Shown here: positions 15,376-24,353 of the stretch, one piece after another | Position numbering within the stretch: position 1 is the first letter of the stretch | Layout: each line of letters begins with the position of its first letter | Origin: Nitrospirota bacterium | GTDB lineage: Bacteria > Nitrospirota > Leptospirillia > Leptospirillales > Leptospirillaceae | Length of the DNA: 32,758 nt | Assembly: GCA_023481175.1 (NCBI GenBank) | Contig: JAMCWM010000047.1 | Location: 1-32,758, forward strand | Reading direction: 5' to 3' | Notes under the pieces: generated by a model | Databases searched by the model: none | The model's input: the letters and a program-made list of their open reading frames with translations, nothing else | Told to the model about the DNA's origin: nothing | Program-made: the position numbers and the translations under genes

Positions 15376-17511
15376 TTATGGTGGTCCGGATCTCCCGTAT
15401 GTCTCCCGGGTCCAGGATTCGAAGGGCTTCCATGTGGCGACCCATTTCGGGATCGCCTCTGCCGGCATCGGCCGGGCGATGCCGTACCCTTGTGCCAGTT
15501 CGCAGCCCATGTCGATCAGGGCCCGCCCGTCCTCCTCCGTTTCGACCCCTTCCACGATCACGTCGATCTCCATCATCCGTCCGACGACGACGAGGCTCGA
15601 AACGATCGCCCGGTCTTTCTGGCTGGTCCGGATCTTCAGGGCAAATCCCTGGTCGATTTTGATCTCCTCCACGGAGAGGGTCTGGAGCGATGTCAGGGAG
15701 GCCTGCCCTGTCCCGAAGTCGTCGAGGCTGACCGCGATCCCGAGGGCGCGGCATTTTTCGATGACCTTCTGCGCCTGGGACAGGTCCTTCAGGGCTTCGG
15801 TTTCCGTGACCTCGAGTTCGAGGGAGACGGAATGGGAGTCGTCATGACCCTCGACCGCGCGTTCGAGATCCTCCGGGAAGGATTCGGACAGGAAATGCCG
15901 CGCCCCGATGTTGACGCTGACCCGGAGGTCGAGCCCTCCCTCCTTCCATCGCCTTTGCTGGTCCAGGGCCTCTTTCAGCACGAAGTGTCCGAGGGAGGCG
16001 ACCAGTTCGCTCTTCTCCACAACGTCGATGAAATCCGAAGGCAGAAGAAGTCCCCGCTTCGGATGGTTCCAGCGGATCAGGGCCTCGACGCCTGTGACCT
16101 CTCCGGTGGTCATGTTCACCTGGGGCTGGTAGTGAAGAAGGAGTTCGCCGTTCGACAGGGCCCGTTCGAAATCGGTCCGGATGCGGTGCCGCAACGCGAG
16201 AGTCTCTTCCATCTCCGTCTGGAAGGGAGCCCAGCCGTTTCTTCCCCGGTTTTTCACCCGGTAGAGCGCGAGATCGGCGTGGGCCAGAAGAAGATCGGCA
16301 TCGGGGGTGTCCGGAGGGCTGAATGTGATCCCCAAACTTCCGGAAACGACGACCGGCTCTCCCCCGATCTCGAAGGGAGCCCGAAGGATTTTCATCAACC
16401 GGTCGAAAAAGGCGTCTTCTTCCTCGACCTCGGACAGAAGAATCCCGAACTCGTCCCCCCCGAGACGGGCCAGGGTGTCCGACGACCTCAGCGCTCTCTG
16501 GAGACGCTTTGCGACCTGGACCAGGAGATCGTCCCCCGCCGGATGGCCCAGACGGTCGTTCACCTCCTTGAAGCCGTCGAGGTCGAGGATACCGACGGCG
16601 AAGCGTCCCGGGTTCCTCCAGAGCCTGTCGATCTCCTCCTGGATCCTTCGCTTGAACGCCCGTCGGTTCGGAAGATCGGTCAGCGCGTCGTAAAAGGCCA
16701 GATGGACGATCTGGCCTTCGGCCTTTTTTCGCTTCGAGATGTCCCGGTCGATTCCGCGGTACCCCCTGAAAAAGCCCTGGGAATCGAAAACGGGATTTCC
16801 GCTCGTTTCGACAAAAACGTCCTGCCCGTTCCTGTGCCGAAGGATGTTTTCGAACAGCCGGATCGGTTGTCTCTCCGCCAGCAAGGTCTCGAACCTTCCC
16901 CGGTTCCTGTTCCCCGTTTTTGCCGTCAGGTCCAGAGGCTTTTTTCCGAGGACTTCCAGGGGGGAATAGCCCAAGATATCCTGGATCTGTGGGCTTGCAT
17001 AGGTGAAGACGCCCCGTTCGTCGGTCTCCCAGATCCAGTCGTTTGTGGATTCCACAAGTCCCCGGAACTTCGCTTCGCTTTCGACCAATGCCTTTTCGGC
17101 CTTCCGGCGGGCGCGCTCGGACTCCCTCGTTTCGAGCGCATGCCGAATGGCCGGCACCAGCCTCGCCAGGCGGTCTTTGAGAACATAGTCCTTGGCTCCC
17201 GCATGGATCAGTTCCACGGCCTCGACGTCCGAAAGCGCCCCGGTCACCATGATCGCCGGCACCTCCGGATAGTTGTTCCGGAGGATTTCCAGGGCGCTCA
17301 TGCCGTCGAAGCCGGGCAGACTGTAGTCCGACAGGACGAGGTCCGGATCGAATTCCTTGAGGGCCTGGACAAAGGCCTCCCGGGTTTCCACCCGCTTCAG
17401 GATGAAGGGGATCCCTCCCTTCTTGAGTTCGTGCTCCTCCAGTTCGGCATCGGAGGGGGTGTCCTCCAGCATCAGAATGCGCAGTGACCGGTCGATCGGG
17501 CTCCGCTCCAT
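15376..17511 (-). CDS. Response regulator REC-PAS-GGDEF-EAL protein
   Basis: A 711-residue c-di-GMP enzyme controlled by phosphorylation. The REC domain (10-125) has Glu16/Asp17, acceptor Asp62 and Lys112. PAS spans about 145-262. The GGDEF motif is at 351-355 with an RSSD I-site before it. The EAL domain (about 455-695) has EAL 476-478, ELEVTE, DDFGTGQAS (597-605), KID and VEGVE. All key catalytic residues are present. The start ATG at 17509-17511 follows GAGATAGGG. Its start is two bases after the stop of the single-domain regulator and it is the third gene of module A (kinase, CheY-like regulator, this effector), so the kinase at 17962-20112 is the likely phosphodonor. A paralogue of the same design lies at 24354-26480. 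Confidence 0.93.
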   Translation of the reverse strand: MERSPIDRSLRILMLEDTPSDAELEEHELKKGGIPFILKRVETREAFVQALKEFDPDLVLSDYSLPGFDGMSALEILRNNYPEVPAIMVTGALSDVEAVELIHAGAKDYVLKDRLARLVPAIRHALETRESERARRKAEKALVESEAKFRGLVESTNDWIWETDERGVFTYASPQIQDILGYSPLEVLGKKPLDLTAKTGNRNRGRFETLLAERQPIRLFENILRHRNGQDVFVETSGNPVFDSQGFFRGYRGIDRDISKRKKAEGQIVHLAFYDALTDLPNRRAFKRRIQEEIDRLWRNPGRFAVGILDLDGFKEVNDRLGHPAGDDLLVQVAKRLQRALRSSDTLARLGGDEFGILLSEVEEEDAFFDRLMKILRAPFEIGGEPVVVSGSLGITFSPPDTPDADLLLAHADLALYRVKNRGRNGWAPFQTEMEETLALRHRIRTDFERALSNGELLLHYQPQVNMTTGEVTGVEALIRWNHPKRGLLLPSDFIDVVEKSELVASLGHFVLKEALDQQRRWKEGGLDLRVSVNIGARHFLSESFPEDLERAVEGHDDSHSVSLELEVTETEALKDLSQAQKVIEKCRALGIAVSLDDFGTGQASLTSLQTLSVEEIKIDQGFALKIRTSQKDRAIVSSLVVVGRMMEIDVIVEGVETEEDGRALIDMGCELAQGYGIARPMPAEAIPKWVATWKPFESWTRETYGRSGPP

Positions 17512-17513
17512 CC

Positions 17514-17969
17514 CTATCTCGAAGTGTGGGGAGGATGGTTGACGAGGAGCCAGTAGAAGCCGAGCTCCGTGACCGTCTTCGCGAAGTCGTCGAAGTCCAC
17601 CGGCTTGCTGATGTAGCTGTTGACCCCGAGACCGTAGCTTTCCGCGATATCCCGGTCTTCCTTGGAGGAGGTCAGGACAACGACCGGAATGGTGGCGGTC
17701 CGCTTATCGGACTTGATCCGGCGCAGCACCTCGATCCCGTCCACCTTGGGAAGGCGCAGGTCCAGCAAGACGACCTTGGGGAGATCGGAAATCTCCCGAT
17801 CCGCGTAGGCCCCGGTTGCAAAGATGAAGTCCAGCGCTTCCGCGCCGTCCTTGACCCAGACCAGCCGGTTGGCCAAACGGCTTTTCTGCAGCGCACGAAT
17901 GGCAAGCTCCGCATCGGTCGTGCTGTCCTCGATCAGCAGGATCTCTACCGCCTTGGTATTCTCACTCAT
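17514..17969 (-). CDS. Single-domain response regulator (Rcp1/CheY-like)
   Basis: A 151-residue stand-alone receiver of the Rcp1 type that partners phytochrome-like and other PAS kinases. It has Glu14/Asp15, acceptor Asp70 in [13 protein letters not shown], Thr100 and Lys122 in ISKPVDF, and no output domain. The ATG at 17967-17969 has AAGGAG eight bases upstream. Upstream in-frame sequence is Ser-rich and lies inside the kinase gene, so it is rejected. It overlaps the kinase stop by 8 bp and ends two bases before the REC-GGDEF-EAL gene, showing a tight translationally coupled operon. It probably relays phosphate or competes for it. Confidence 0.92.
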   Translation of the reverse strand: MSENTKAVEILLIEDSTTDAELAIRALQKSRLANRLVWVKDGAEALDFIFATGAYADREISDLPKVVLLDLRLPKVDGIEVLRRIKSDKRTATIPVVVLTSSKEDRDIAESYGLGVNSYISKPVDFDDFAKTVTELGFYWLLVNHPPHTSR

Positions 17970-20112
17970 GGAAAGACTCCTTATCGGGAAGGGAAAAGGA
18001 GAGGGTCGCCCCCTGACCGACGGCGCTTTCTGCCCAGACCCGTCCCCCATGACGGAGGACGATGCGCTTGACGATGGCGAGGCCGATTCCCGTCCCCTCG
18101 AATTCGGTTTCGCCGTGGAGGCGCTGGAAGACGCCGAACAGCTTGTCCGCATAACGCATGTCGAACCCGACGCCGTTGTCCTTCACATGATACACGATCC
18201 CCTCGTCCGTTCTGGATGCCCCCACGAAGATCATGGCGGGATCCCTGTCGCGGCTGAACTTGATGGCATTGGAGAGGAGGTTGACGAAGACCTGGCGCAT
18301 CATGGCCCGGTCTCCCCGGACCGGAGGGAGGGGGGCAATCTCGATCTTGACCCGGCTTGTGCCGATGAACGAGTTTTTCAGCTCCTCGAAAACCTCGCGG
18401 GCCAACCCCTCCATATCGATTTCGGAGAAGGTGATTTCCATCCGTCCGGCCCGGGAAAACTGCAGGATGTCGTCGATCAGCTGCCCCATGCGTTTGGTAT
18501 TTTCCCGGACAACGTTGAGTAGCCGCTTCCCTTCGTCGTCGAGGGTCGAGGAATATTCGTCCAGAAGGATCCGGGAAAATCCGTCGATGGCCCGCAAGGG
18601 TGTGCGCAGGTCGTGGGAGACCGAGTAGGAAAACCCCTCCAGATCCTTGACGGCTGTCTTGAGCTGTTCCGTGCGCTCGTCCACCCGTCGCTCAAGATCC
18701 CGGTTCAGCTCCAGGATCCTGTCCTCCGCTTCCTTGAGCTCGGTGATGTCGCGGGCCGCGGCAAAAAGACCGGCGACCTTGCCGGACTCGTCCTTGTAGA
18801 GGCTGGCATTGAAAAGAACCTTCGTCACCTTGCCCGAGATGTGGCGGATCGACAGGGGATAGCCGGTGACGAAACCCTTTTCGAAAGCCTCGCGGTACCC
18901 TTCCCGGGCCTTGTCCGGCTCGGTGAAGTAGCCGGAGAAATCGCTGCCGACCAAGCGGGATCGGGGAACTCCGGTGACAAGCACGGTTGCCTCGTTGAGA
19001 TCGGTGATCTTGCCCTCCGCACTGATGGTGACCAGAGGATCGAGACTCGCTTCGATGAGATTTCGGGTATACATCGAGGCCGCCCGGAGCTCTTCCTGAA
19101 CATGAAGTCTTTCCGTGAGATCGTAGGCGCTGACGACGAGTCCCAGCGGGGATCCGTCCGGGTTCCAGACGGGAACCTTCGTCGTTTCAAGCTGGAGAAG
19201 TCTCCCGTCCTTTTGCGGGACGCTTTCGATCGCCACCGTGGATTTTCCGCTCTTCCAGGCATCCAGATCACGCGCCCGGCACGTTTCGAGGGCCTCCCGG
19301 TAGAACGGATGCTCCCGGGAAAGCTCGATGTCGGTCCGGTTCTGCCAGGGTTTTCCGAAGAGATCGAAGAGGTCGAGGCCAGCCCTGTTGACCTTGAGCC
19401 AGCGTCCCTCGGCGTCTTTCAGGTAGAGCGCAGCAGGCACGGCCTCGATCAGGGTATTCAGGAAGGACTCGGAGGAGGACACCGCTTTCAGCAATCGTCT
19501 CGTGGCCCGCTGTGACAGGACGACATAGGATAAAAGGCCGAAAGAAACCAGTCCCACTCCGAAGAAGCCCGCCTCGACCCGGCTGAGCGCCCTCTCGAGA
19601 CCCCTGGATTTTCCCTCGAGGCGATGCCGGCTCCGGTCGACTTTCAAGGAAAGAGCCTGTCTGATCGTCAGAATTTCCCGAACAGTTGCGGGCAGAGACG
19701 CTCCTTGTCCGGTCGGCGAAGCGAGCATTTCCCGGAAGAACTGTCCGTAAAGCCGGTCGAGGCGGTCGATCATGCGGAGATCGGAAGGGGTCCAGGGAAA
19801 AGGGATGGTCGGAAGACTCCTGAGGACGCTTCGGACTTGCTGGACCCATCCAAGAAGCAGGGCGGGGGAGGTCTTGCCCCCCCGTTCGAGGGATGGCAGC
19901 AAAAGAAAAGCGGGGTCGCTCCCCTCGATCCCGTAAATGATCCGGGCTTCGGCCATGATCCGGTTTTCCAGGCCCTGTTTTTCCCGGGAGAGATGGAGGA
20001 AGAGGAAAACAAGATAAAATCCGGTTCCGAGGAGAGCGGCCCCCACAAAAGCCGTTGCGGCTGACAGGAACAGCTTGCGCCTTTTTCGGCCTGCCTCCCC
20101 TGCCGTCCTCAT
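17962..20112 (-). CDS. Membrane sensor histidine kinase with two PAS domains
   Basis: A 716-residue kinase. Transmembrane helices at about 15-40 and 182-202 bracket a periplasmic sensor region of about 140 residues without a recognised domain. They are followed by PAS (about 215-340), PAS (about 345-465), a short coiled coil ([20 protein letters not shown]), HisKA with His500 in [10 protein letters not shown], and HATPase_c with an N box (LLSNAIKF), DNGVGFD and GTGIGLA. This kinase type resembles phytochrome-associated kinases that pair with Rcp1-like receivers, and such a receiver gene follows with an 8-bp overlap. The start ATG at 20110-20112 has only a weak GGATGATC site. It heads module A. 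Confidence 0.93.
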   Translation of the reverse strand: MRTAGEAGRKRRKLFLSAATAFVGAALLGTGFYLVFLFLHLSREKQGLENRIMAEARIIYGIEGSDPAFLLLPSLERGGKTSPALLLGWVQQVRSVLRSLPTIPFPWTPSDLRMIDRLDRLYGQFFREMLASPTGQGASLPATVREILTIRQALSLKVDRSRHRLEGKSRGLERALSRVEAGFFGVGLVSFGLLSYVVLSQRATRRLLKAVSSSESFLNTLIEAVPAALYLKDAEGRWLKVNRAGLDLFDLFGKPWQNRTDIELSREHPFYREALETCRARDLDAWKSGKSTVAIESVPQKDGRLLQLETTKVPVWNPDGSPLGLVVSAYDLTERLHVQEELRAASMYTRNLIEASLDPLVTISAEGKITDLNEATVLVTGVPRSRLVGSDFSGYFTEPDKAREGYREAFEKGFVTGYPLSIRHISGKVTKVLFNASLYKDESGKVAGLFAAARDITELKEAEDRILELNRDLERRVDERTEQLKTAVKDLEGFSYSVSHDLRTPLRAIDGFSRILLDEYSSTLDDEGKRLLNVVRENTKRMGQLIDDILQFSRAGRMEITFSEIDMEGLAREVFEELKNSFIGTSRVKIEIAPLPPVRGDRAMMRQVFVNLLSNAIKFSRDRDPAMIFVGASRTDEGIVYHVKDNGVGFDMRYADKLFGVFQRLHGETEFEGTGIGLAIVKRIVLRHGGRVWAESAVGQGATLSFSLPDKESFHE

Positions 20113-20295
20113 GATCGATCATCCATGAATCGGAGTCCGGGGAACAGACAATGAGTCGGCTTGATTCCTTGCGAAAATTTTTCCAAAGGGCAAAACCTCC
20201 GGCTCATGGGGAAGTCAAGGAGTCTTAAAAGGATTCCCTTGGGCAAACTCGGTCGGACGTCCGAATGTTCATGGAAGTTCCGGGCATCAGTCTCC

Positions 20296-20761
20296 TTAAG
20301 GGGATCTTCCCGTAACGTGTTGCAACTTTCCATTGCTGACCCTCCGTATCCTTGAGCGAGCCAAGCTGAAAGGCTTTAAACGTGATGCCCTTCCTTTTTT
20401 TCTCCGGAAAACCTCCGAACATTTCTCGAGAGCCATGACAGCCATTCCAGGAAACCGCACTCCCTTGTCCAGGTTGACGGCCCGGTGGGCGATGCCAAGC
20501 TCCCGGACCGGCATGCCGCCTTTTCTGACCGCATGCCGGCATCAGGGGCAGGCAACGGGAACTTCCACCGGTTTTTCCGCTCCGCCTGGACGAGTTCGTT
20601 ACGAAGCTCTTTCCTCTGGGCGACCTCAGCTTCTTTACCGATTCCAAGCCTCGTCTGAAGGTAGGTCTTTTTTGGGGAACTCCCTCCGCAATCCAGGCCT
20701 GCACCCGATCGACCTTGCAACACGAAATGGAATAATAGTCCTCTATATTGACATCCTCCAT
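20296..20761 (-). pseudogene. Decayed gene with intact ribosome binding site
   Basis: A strong AAGGAGG lies seven bases before the ATG at 20759-20761. The frame starts convincingly (MEDVNIEDYYSISCCKVDR, then VQAWIAEGVPQK) and then degrades. Restoring one A in the A-run near 20670 gives a helical stretch (YLQTRLGIGKEAEVAQRKEL). Restoring one A in the run near 20577 leads to EVPVACP-stop-CRHAV, a possible zinc-ribbon CPxC with a TGA at its third position. The frame then continues (MPVRELGIAHRAVNLDKG) to a stop at 20296. I do not recognise the family. A dead gene is the simplest reading; homopolymer sequencing errors could explain the frameshifts but not the TGA. Confidence 0.4.
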
Positions 20762-20896
20762 GCAAGGACCTCCTTGTAAATTCCGCAACGACACCGTGTC
20801 CCCTCCGGAAATCTCCGAAGAAATCGGTTTCTGCCAGCTGGATCAAGGGGGCAGGAGACTCTCTTTCCGCCTATCGGACAAAATCCGCGAGAAATC

Positions 20897-20925
20897 ATTT
20901 TAGCATTCAAAAAATGTAATAACAA
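20897..20925 (-). promoter_or_regulatory. Sigma-70-like promoter candidate
   Basis: On the minus strand TTGTTA (20920-20925) and TAAAAT (20897-20902) are separated by exactly 17 bp in an AT-rich patch that stands out from the GC-rich surroundings. It points at the decayed gene that starts at 20761, with a leader of about 130 nt. It could also have served genes of module A further downstream. Confidence 0.45.
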
Positions 20926-21004
20926 AACATATTTCAACATAATCAATTGCAATATAGAATGAGGCCAAGATTTTTCAAAACCTTACCAAACCGGGCGGAG
21001 AAGT

Positions 21005-21127
21005 TCAAGTTTCTTCGTTTTTGACAAATCCTGGCTTCAAATTGCCCTCTATCATTCTTTTGCAAACTTCCGGAGCCTCCGGATGGTTCCCGCCCATGTG
21101 TTGAAGTTCCGGAAAGCCAGAAACCAT
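21005..21127 (-). CDS. Possible small protein after GGDEF-globin gene
   Basis: A 40-codon frame (MVSGFPELQH, then MGGNHPEAPEVC, ending KNEET) that starts 25 bp after the stop of the 991-residue GGDEF protein. GAGAGA lies seven bases upstream of the ATG at 21125-21127. It is soluble and acidic at its end, with no recognised domain. The placement suggests translational coupling, but chance cannot be excluded at this length. Confidence 0.3.
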   Translation of the reverse strand: MVSGFPELQHMGGNHPEAPEVCKRMIEGNLKPGFVKNEET

Positions 21128-21152
21128 CGTGTCTCTCTTCTCCGGCCCTTCC

Positions 21153-24128
21153 TCATTTTTCCCCTCTTCTCGTTTCCCCAATCCCATGGGCCATCTGCGA
21201 ATATATCTGGGTCCAGCGCTCTCCCAGGCCATGGGAAAACTGCTGCATCCAGAGAGCTTCGAACATGTTCGGGAAGGACCCGGCGAGACAGACCACCGCG
21301 ATCGGTTCTTCCGACCCGTTTCTCACGGGAATGAAAAGAAGAGAACGAATTCCCGTTTTCCGGGCAGCCTCGGCCAGAAAGGCGAACCGGGGATCCCGGT
21401 CGACGGAGGAGGCGCTGAAGATCCGCCCCCCCTCCATGGCCTGATTGAAAGATTCCAGAGAGCGAAGGAACGCGGGGTCCGCTCCCTTTTCCCTGCCAGG
21501 AGCCTGCAGCAACTTGGCAAAGTCCGTCCCCCGGAGACCGGCGACCGAGAGGACCGCGAAGGATTTCTCTCCCTCCGGCCCCAGAAGAACGGCCGACAAA
21601 ATCCCCGGGAGGCTTCCCAGAATGACGAGCTCCCTCTTGCAGGCGGTCTTCCATTGGGCGTCCTCTTTTGGCAACGGATGGGACAGGATATCGAAATACG
21701 CTCCCGTGATGGCGATCTCGGTGCGGAGCTGTTCCTGGATGTCCTCGCCCAGCCGGGCTTCGGCGATCAGAAGCATCCGGTAGCGCTCCCTCGCCGGAAG
21801 AAGCGACCGGTTCATGTTCTCGATCAGAATACGGTCGAAGAGCCCTTTCGACTGGAGAAGGTACGGACCTCTCACCCCGACGAGGGTGTGGGTTTTCCCC
21901 ACCCGCTTTCCCTGCGCCAGGATCATCTTCCGATTCGTGGAGGACCTGAAGAGAAACGTCAGGTGACGGGCCAAAACCACCCGGAGTTTCTGCCTCTCCT
22001 CCTCGTCCAGCGCGGACAGGATGGCCGCCTGTTCGGCGTTCCGGGCCAGAAGTTCGAAAAACTCCGCCAGGAAGATCCCGATCACCGATTCGATCCAGGG
22101 GCCGGCCCGGTCGAGGAGGGCGGCCGTCTCCGGGCCATAGGGGTCGAAGGCCTTCTCCGCCGGGGGCTGGGAGGGAGGACGGCTGCCCCGTTGCCACCAG
22201 GAGAGTCGTTCGTGCTTCTTTTCCTTGACCTGGAACATCGCCGCGTCGGCCTCCCGCAGAAGAAGGTCGCCGGTATTCCCGTCGAGGGGATACAGGGCAA
22301 TCCCCAGACTGAGGTTGACCGAAACCGTCCGGCCCTCCGCGAGGTCGAAGGGGGGCTCGACCGCCCGATGAAGTCGTTCGAGCAAGGGTTCCAGCTTCAG
22401 AAGAGGATTCTGGACATCGAGGTTCTCGATCACGACCACGAATTCGTCGCCCCCCAGCCTGGCCAGGAAGTCGCTCTCCCGAATGTCCGACATAAGGCGC
22501 CCGGCCAGGTCCCGGAGGAGGCGGTCGCCCGCCTCATGGCCGAAATTGTCGTTGACAGGCTTGAAGTCGTCCAGGTCGAACATGCCCACGGCAAGGGCGG
22601 TCCCATTGCGGGAAGCCAGGGAAATGGCCCGGGAAAGATGCGCCTGGAGGGCTCTCCGGTTGGGGAGGCCGGTGAGAACGTCGTGGGAAGCCTGAAACCC
22701 CATGCGTTCGCTCAAATCGTGAATTGCGGTGATGTTGCGCATGACGCCGACAAACCGGACGACCCTTTCTCCCCCGCCGCGTACGGGATTGACGGTCAGG
22801 AGAAGCCAGAACCGGGAACCATCCTTTCTTTCGCTCAGGATCTCTCCCTGATATCCCGATCCGCTGTCGAGGGCTTCGGCGATCCGGCTCTTCGCTCCCG
22901 AATCGGAAAAACAATGGAGAACGTGACAGGCATCCTCTCCGGACATTTCGGAAGAAGCATATCCGGTCAAGGCGGTGAATGCGTCATTGACGTAGACGAT
23001 CCGCTTTTGGGCGTCGCAAATGAACACGCCCTCCCCGACGGAGGCCATGGCACTGGAAAGGATTTCCTGGCGGTGCAAGGTATCCATGCGATCGAAACCC
23101 CGGGAGATGTCGGTGGCGAGTTCCTCGAGCAGGTTCTGGAGACCCGCGTCGAACATATTCCGTCTGCGGTGGTATACCGTAAAAACACCCCAGATAGCTC
23201 CTCCCCGGTGGATGGGGAGAGCCGCGACCGCCTCCAGCCCGAACCGCCGGGCGCGGTTCTTCCAGTCAGGGGGAATCTTCGACTCGACGAGGGATTGTAT
23301 GTAGCAGGGACGATCGTTCCTCCAGGCCAATGCCACAGGCCCCTGACCGCCGGCAGAGGAGGGATCGACAGAAATCCTGGCTCCCTCGAGGTACTCCGCC
23401 ACGCCGGAGACCCCGAGGATCCGGAAAAATCCGAGGTCGTCCGGACGGCCGATCCATGCCAGGGACAGATGTCCGTGGTGCACGGCAAGATCGCATATGG
23501 CCTGGATAAGGTCGGACTCTCCGCCGGCAGAGGCCACGACCTGGTTGACCTTCGTCAACAGGGTGTTGAATTCGGAGAGCTTATGTATGGTGAGATTCTG
23601 GGAGATCCAGATTCCCGAGGCCCCGAGGGACCCGGCAAACAGCAAGGAGAGCCAAAGGGCGATCCGGTTGAGACGGCTGTTGGCCCGGGCCGCTTCCAGC
23701 GTGGAGTCCTTCCTGAGTTCCTCGACACTTTTCAGGAGATCGACGGAGACATCCAGAAGAGTGGAGAGGCGAAGAAAGAAGGGCCCCCGCCCGTTCCGGA
23801 TTTCCGGAAGATGCGAGAATTTTTCCAGCGTCCGGCGCTGCCCGGACGAAAGCACCGATCCCCGGTACGCGATGTCCATGCGACAGGAGTCTATCTGCGC
23901 CAGATATCCCCGGACCTGGGCCGGATCGAGGGCCCTTCCGGTTTCGGAAAGAAGGAAGAGCAGATTTTTCTGGATCGAGAAGAGATCGTACGAGACGATG
24001 GAAAGCCGCTCCATTCTCTTCTGGAGGCGGGGGGTTTTCAAAAACGCAAGATCCCATCCTTCCCCCAGGAGAAAGAGAAAGGGAACGGCCAGAAGCAAAA
24101 CGAGAACGGAACGTATGGTGCGATTCAT
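21153..24128 (-). CDS. Membrane GAF-PAS-GGDEF-globin-GAF diguanylate cyclase
   Basis: A 991-residue protein. Transmembrane helices at about 5-22 and 155-175 enclose a periplasmic helical region. They are followed by GAF (about 195-345), PAS (about 352-470), GGDEF (about 478-635), a protoglobin-like helical domain (about 665-815) and a second GAF (about 830-980). The cyclase motif LGGDEF (GGDEF 559-563) and the RESD I-site are intact. In the globin-like part, His747 in GKTHTLVGV fits the proximal haem ligand position. A C-terminal EAL domain, which I recall following this arrangement in other acidophile proteins, is absent. The start ATG at 24126-24128 has GGAGAACAT upstream; a longer frame upstream is rejected. 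It is the fourth gene of module B and may be a gas- or redox-controlled c-di-GMP synthase. Confidence 0.9.
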   Translation of the reverse strand: MNRTIRSVLVLLLAVPFLFLLGEGWDLAFLKTPRLQKRMERLSIVSYDLFSIQKNLLFLLSETGRALDPAQVRGYLAQIDSCRMDIAYRGSVLSSGQRRTLEKFSHLPEIRNGRGPFFLRLSTLLDVSVDLLKSVEELRKDSTLEAARANSRLNRIALWLSLLFAGSLGASGIWISQNLTIHKLSEFNTLLTKVNQVVASAGGESDLIQAICDLAVHHGHLSLAWIGRPDDLGFFRILGVSGVAEYLEGARISVDPSSAGGQGPVALAWRNDRPCYIQSLVESKIPPDWKNRARRFGLEAVAALPIHRGGAIWGVFTVYHRRRNMFDAGLQNLLEELATDISRGFDRMDTLHRQEILSSAMASVGEGVFICDAQKRIVYVNDAFTALTGYASSEMSGEDACHVLHCFSDSGAKSRIAEALDSGSGYQGEILSERKDGSRFWLLLTVNPVRGGGERVVRFVGVMRNITAIHDLSERMGFQASHDVLTGLPNRRALQAHLSRAISLASRNGTALAVGMFDLDDFKPVNDNFGHEAGDRLLRDLAGRLMSDIRESDFLARLGGDEFVVVIENLDVQNPLLKLEPLLERLHRAVEPPFDLAEGRTVSVNLSLGIALYPLDGNTGDLLLREADAAMFQVKEKKHERLSWWQRGSRPPSQPPAEKAFDPYGPETAALLDRAGPWIESVIGIFLAEFFELLARNAEQAAILSALDEEERQKLRVVLARHLTFLFRSSTNRKMILAQGKRVGKTHTLVGVRGPYLLQSKGLFDRILIENMNRSLLPARERYRMLLIAEARLGEDIQEQLRTEIAITGAYFDILSHPLPKEDAQWKTACKRELVILGSLPGILSAVLLGPEGEKSFAVLSVAGLRGTDFAKLLQAPGREKGADPAFLRSLESFNQAMEGGRIFSASSVDRDPRFAFLAEAARKTGIRSLLFIPVRNGSEEPIAVVCLAGSFPNMFEALWMQQFSHGLGERWTQIYSQMAHGIGETRRGEK

Positions 24129-24315
24129 ATGTTCTCCGCCGACAACCGCCCTCCGTCGGAGACGGGAGCGCTTCGCCGGAACAGCATGGTATTGGTCCAA
24201 CCCCTGAAAGTAGAAAAGAAGGCCAAAATGGCCCAGGGCTTACGGCCTTTCCGGGATGGACGGTCCCTTCCCGTCCGACTTCGTTCCTTCGGAATCTTCA
24301 TACAATCAGGATATC

Positions 24316-24333
24316 CGGGCCAGGAAAGGCCCG
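24316..24333 (-). terminator. Weak stem-loop after REC-GGDEF-EAL gene
   Basis: CGGGCC and GGCCCG form a 6-bp GC stem with a 6-nt loop about 20 bp after the stop at 24354. No T-run follows on the minus strand, so termination would be inefficient. Confidence 0.25.
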
Positions 24334-24353
24334 ATCTCCGTCGTTGCGAACAT

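Noticed and set aside
20515-20560. Selenocysteine-type reading of the TGA in the CPxC-like motif of the decayed gene
   Set aside because: The same frame needs two additional single-base corrections and no SECIS-like stem-loop was apparent after the TGA. Simple decay is more economical.
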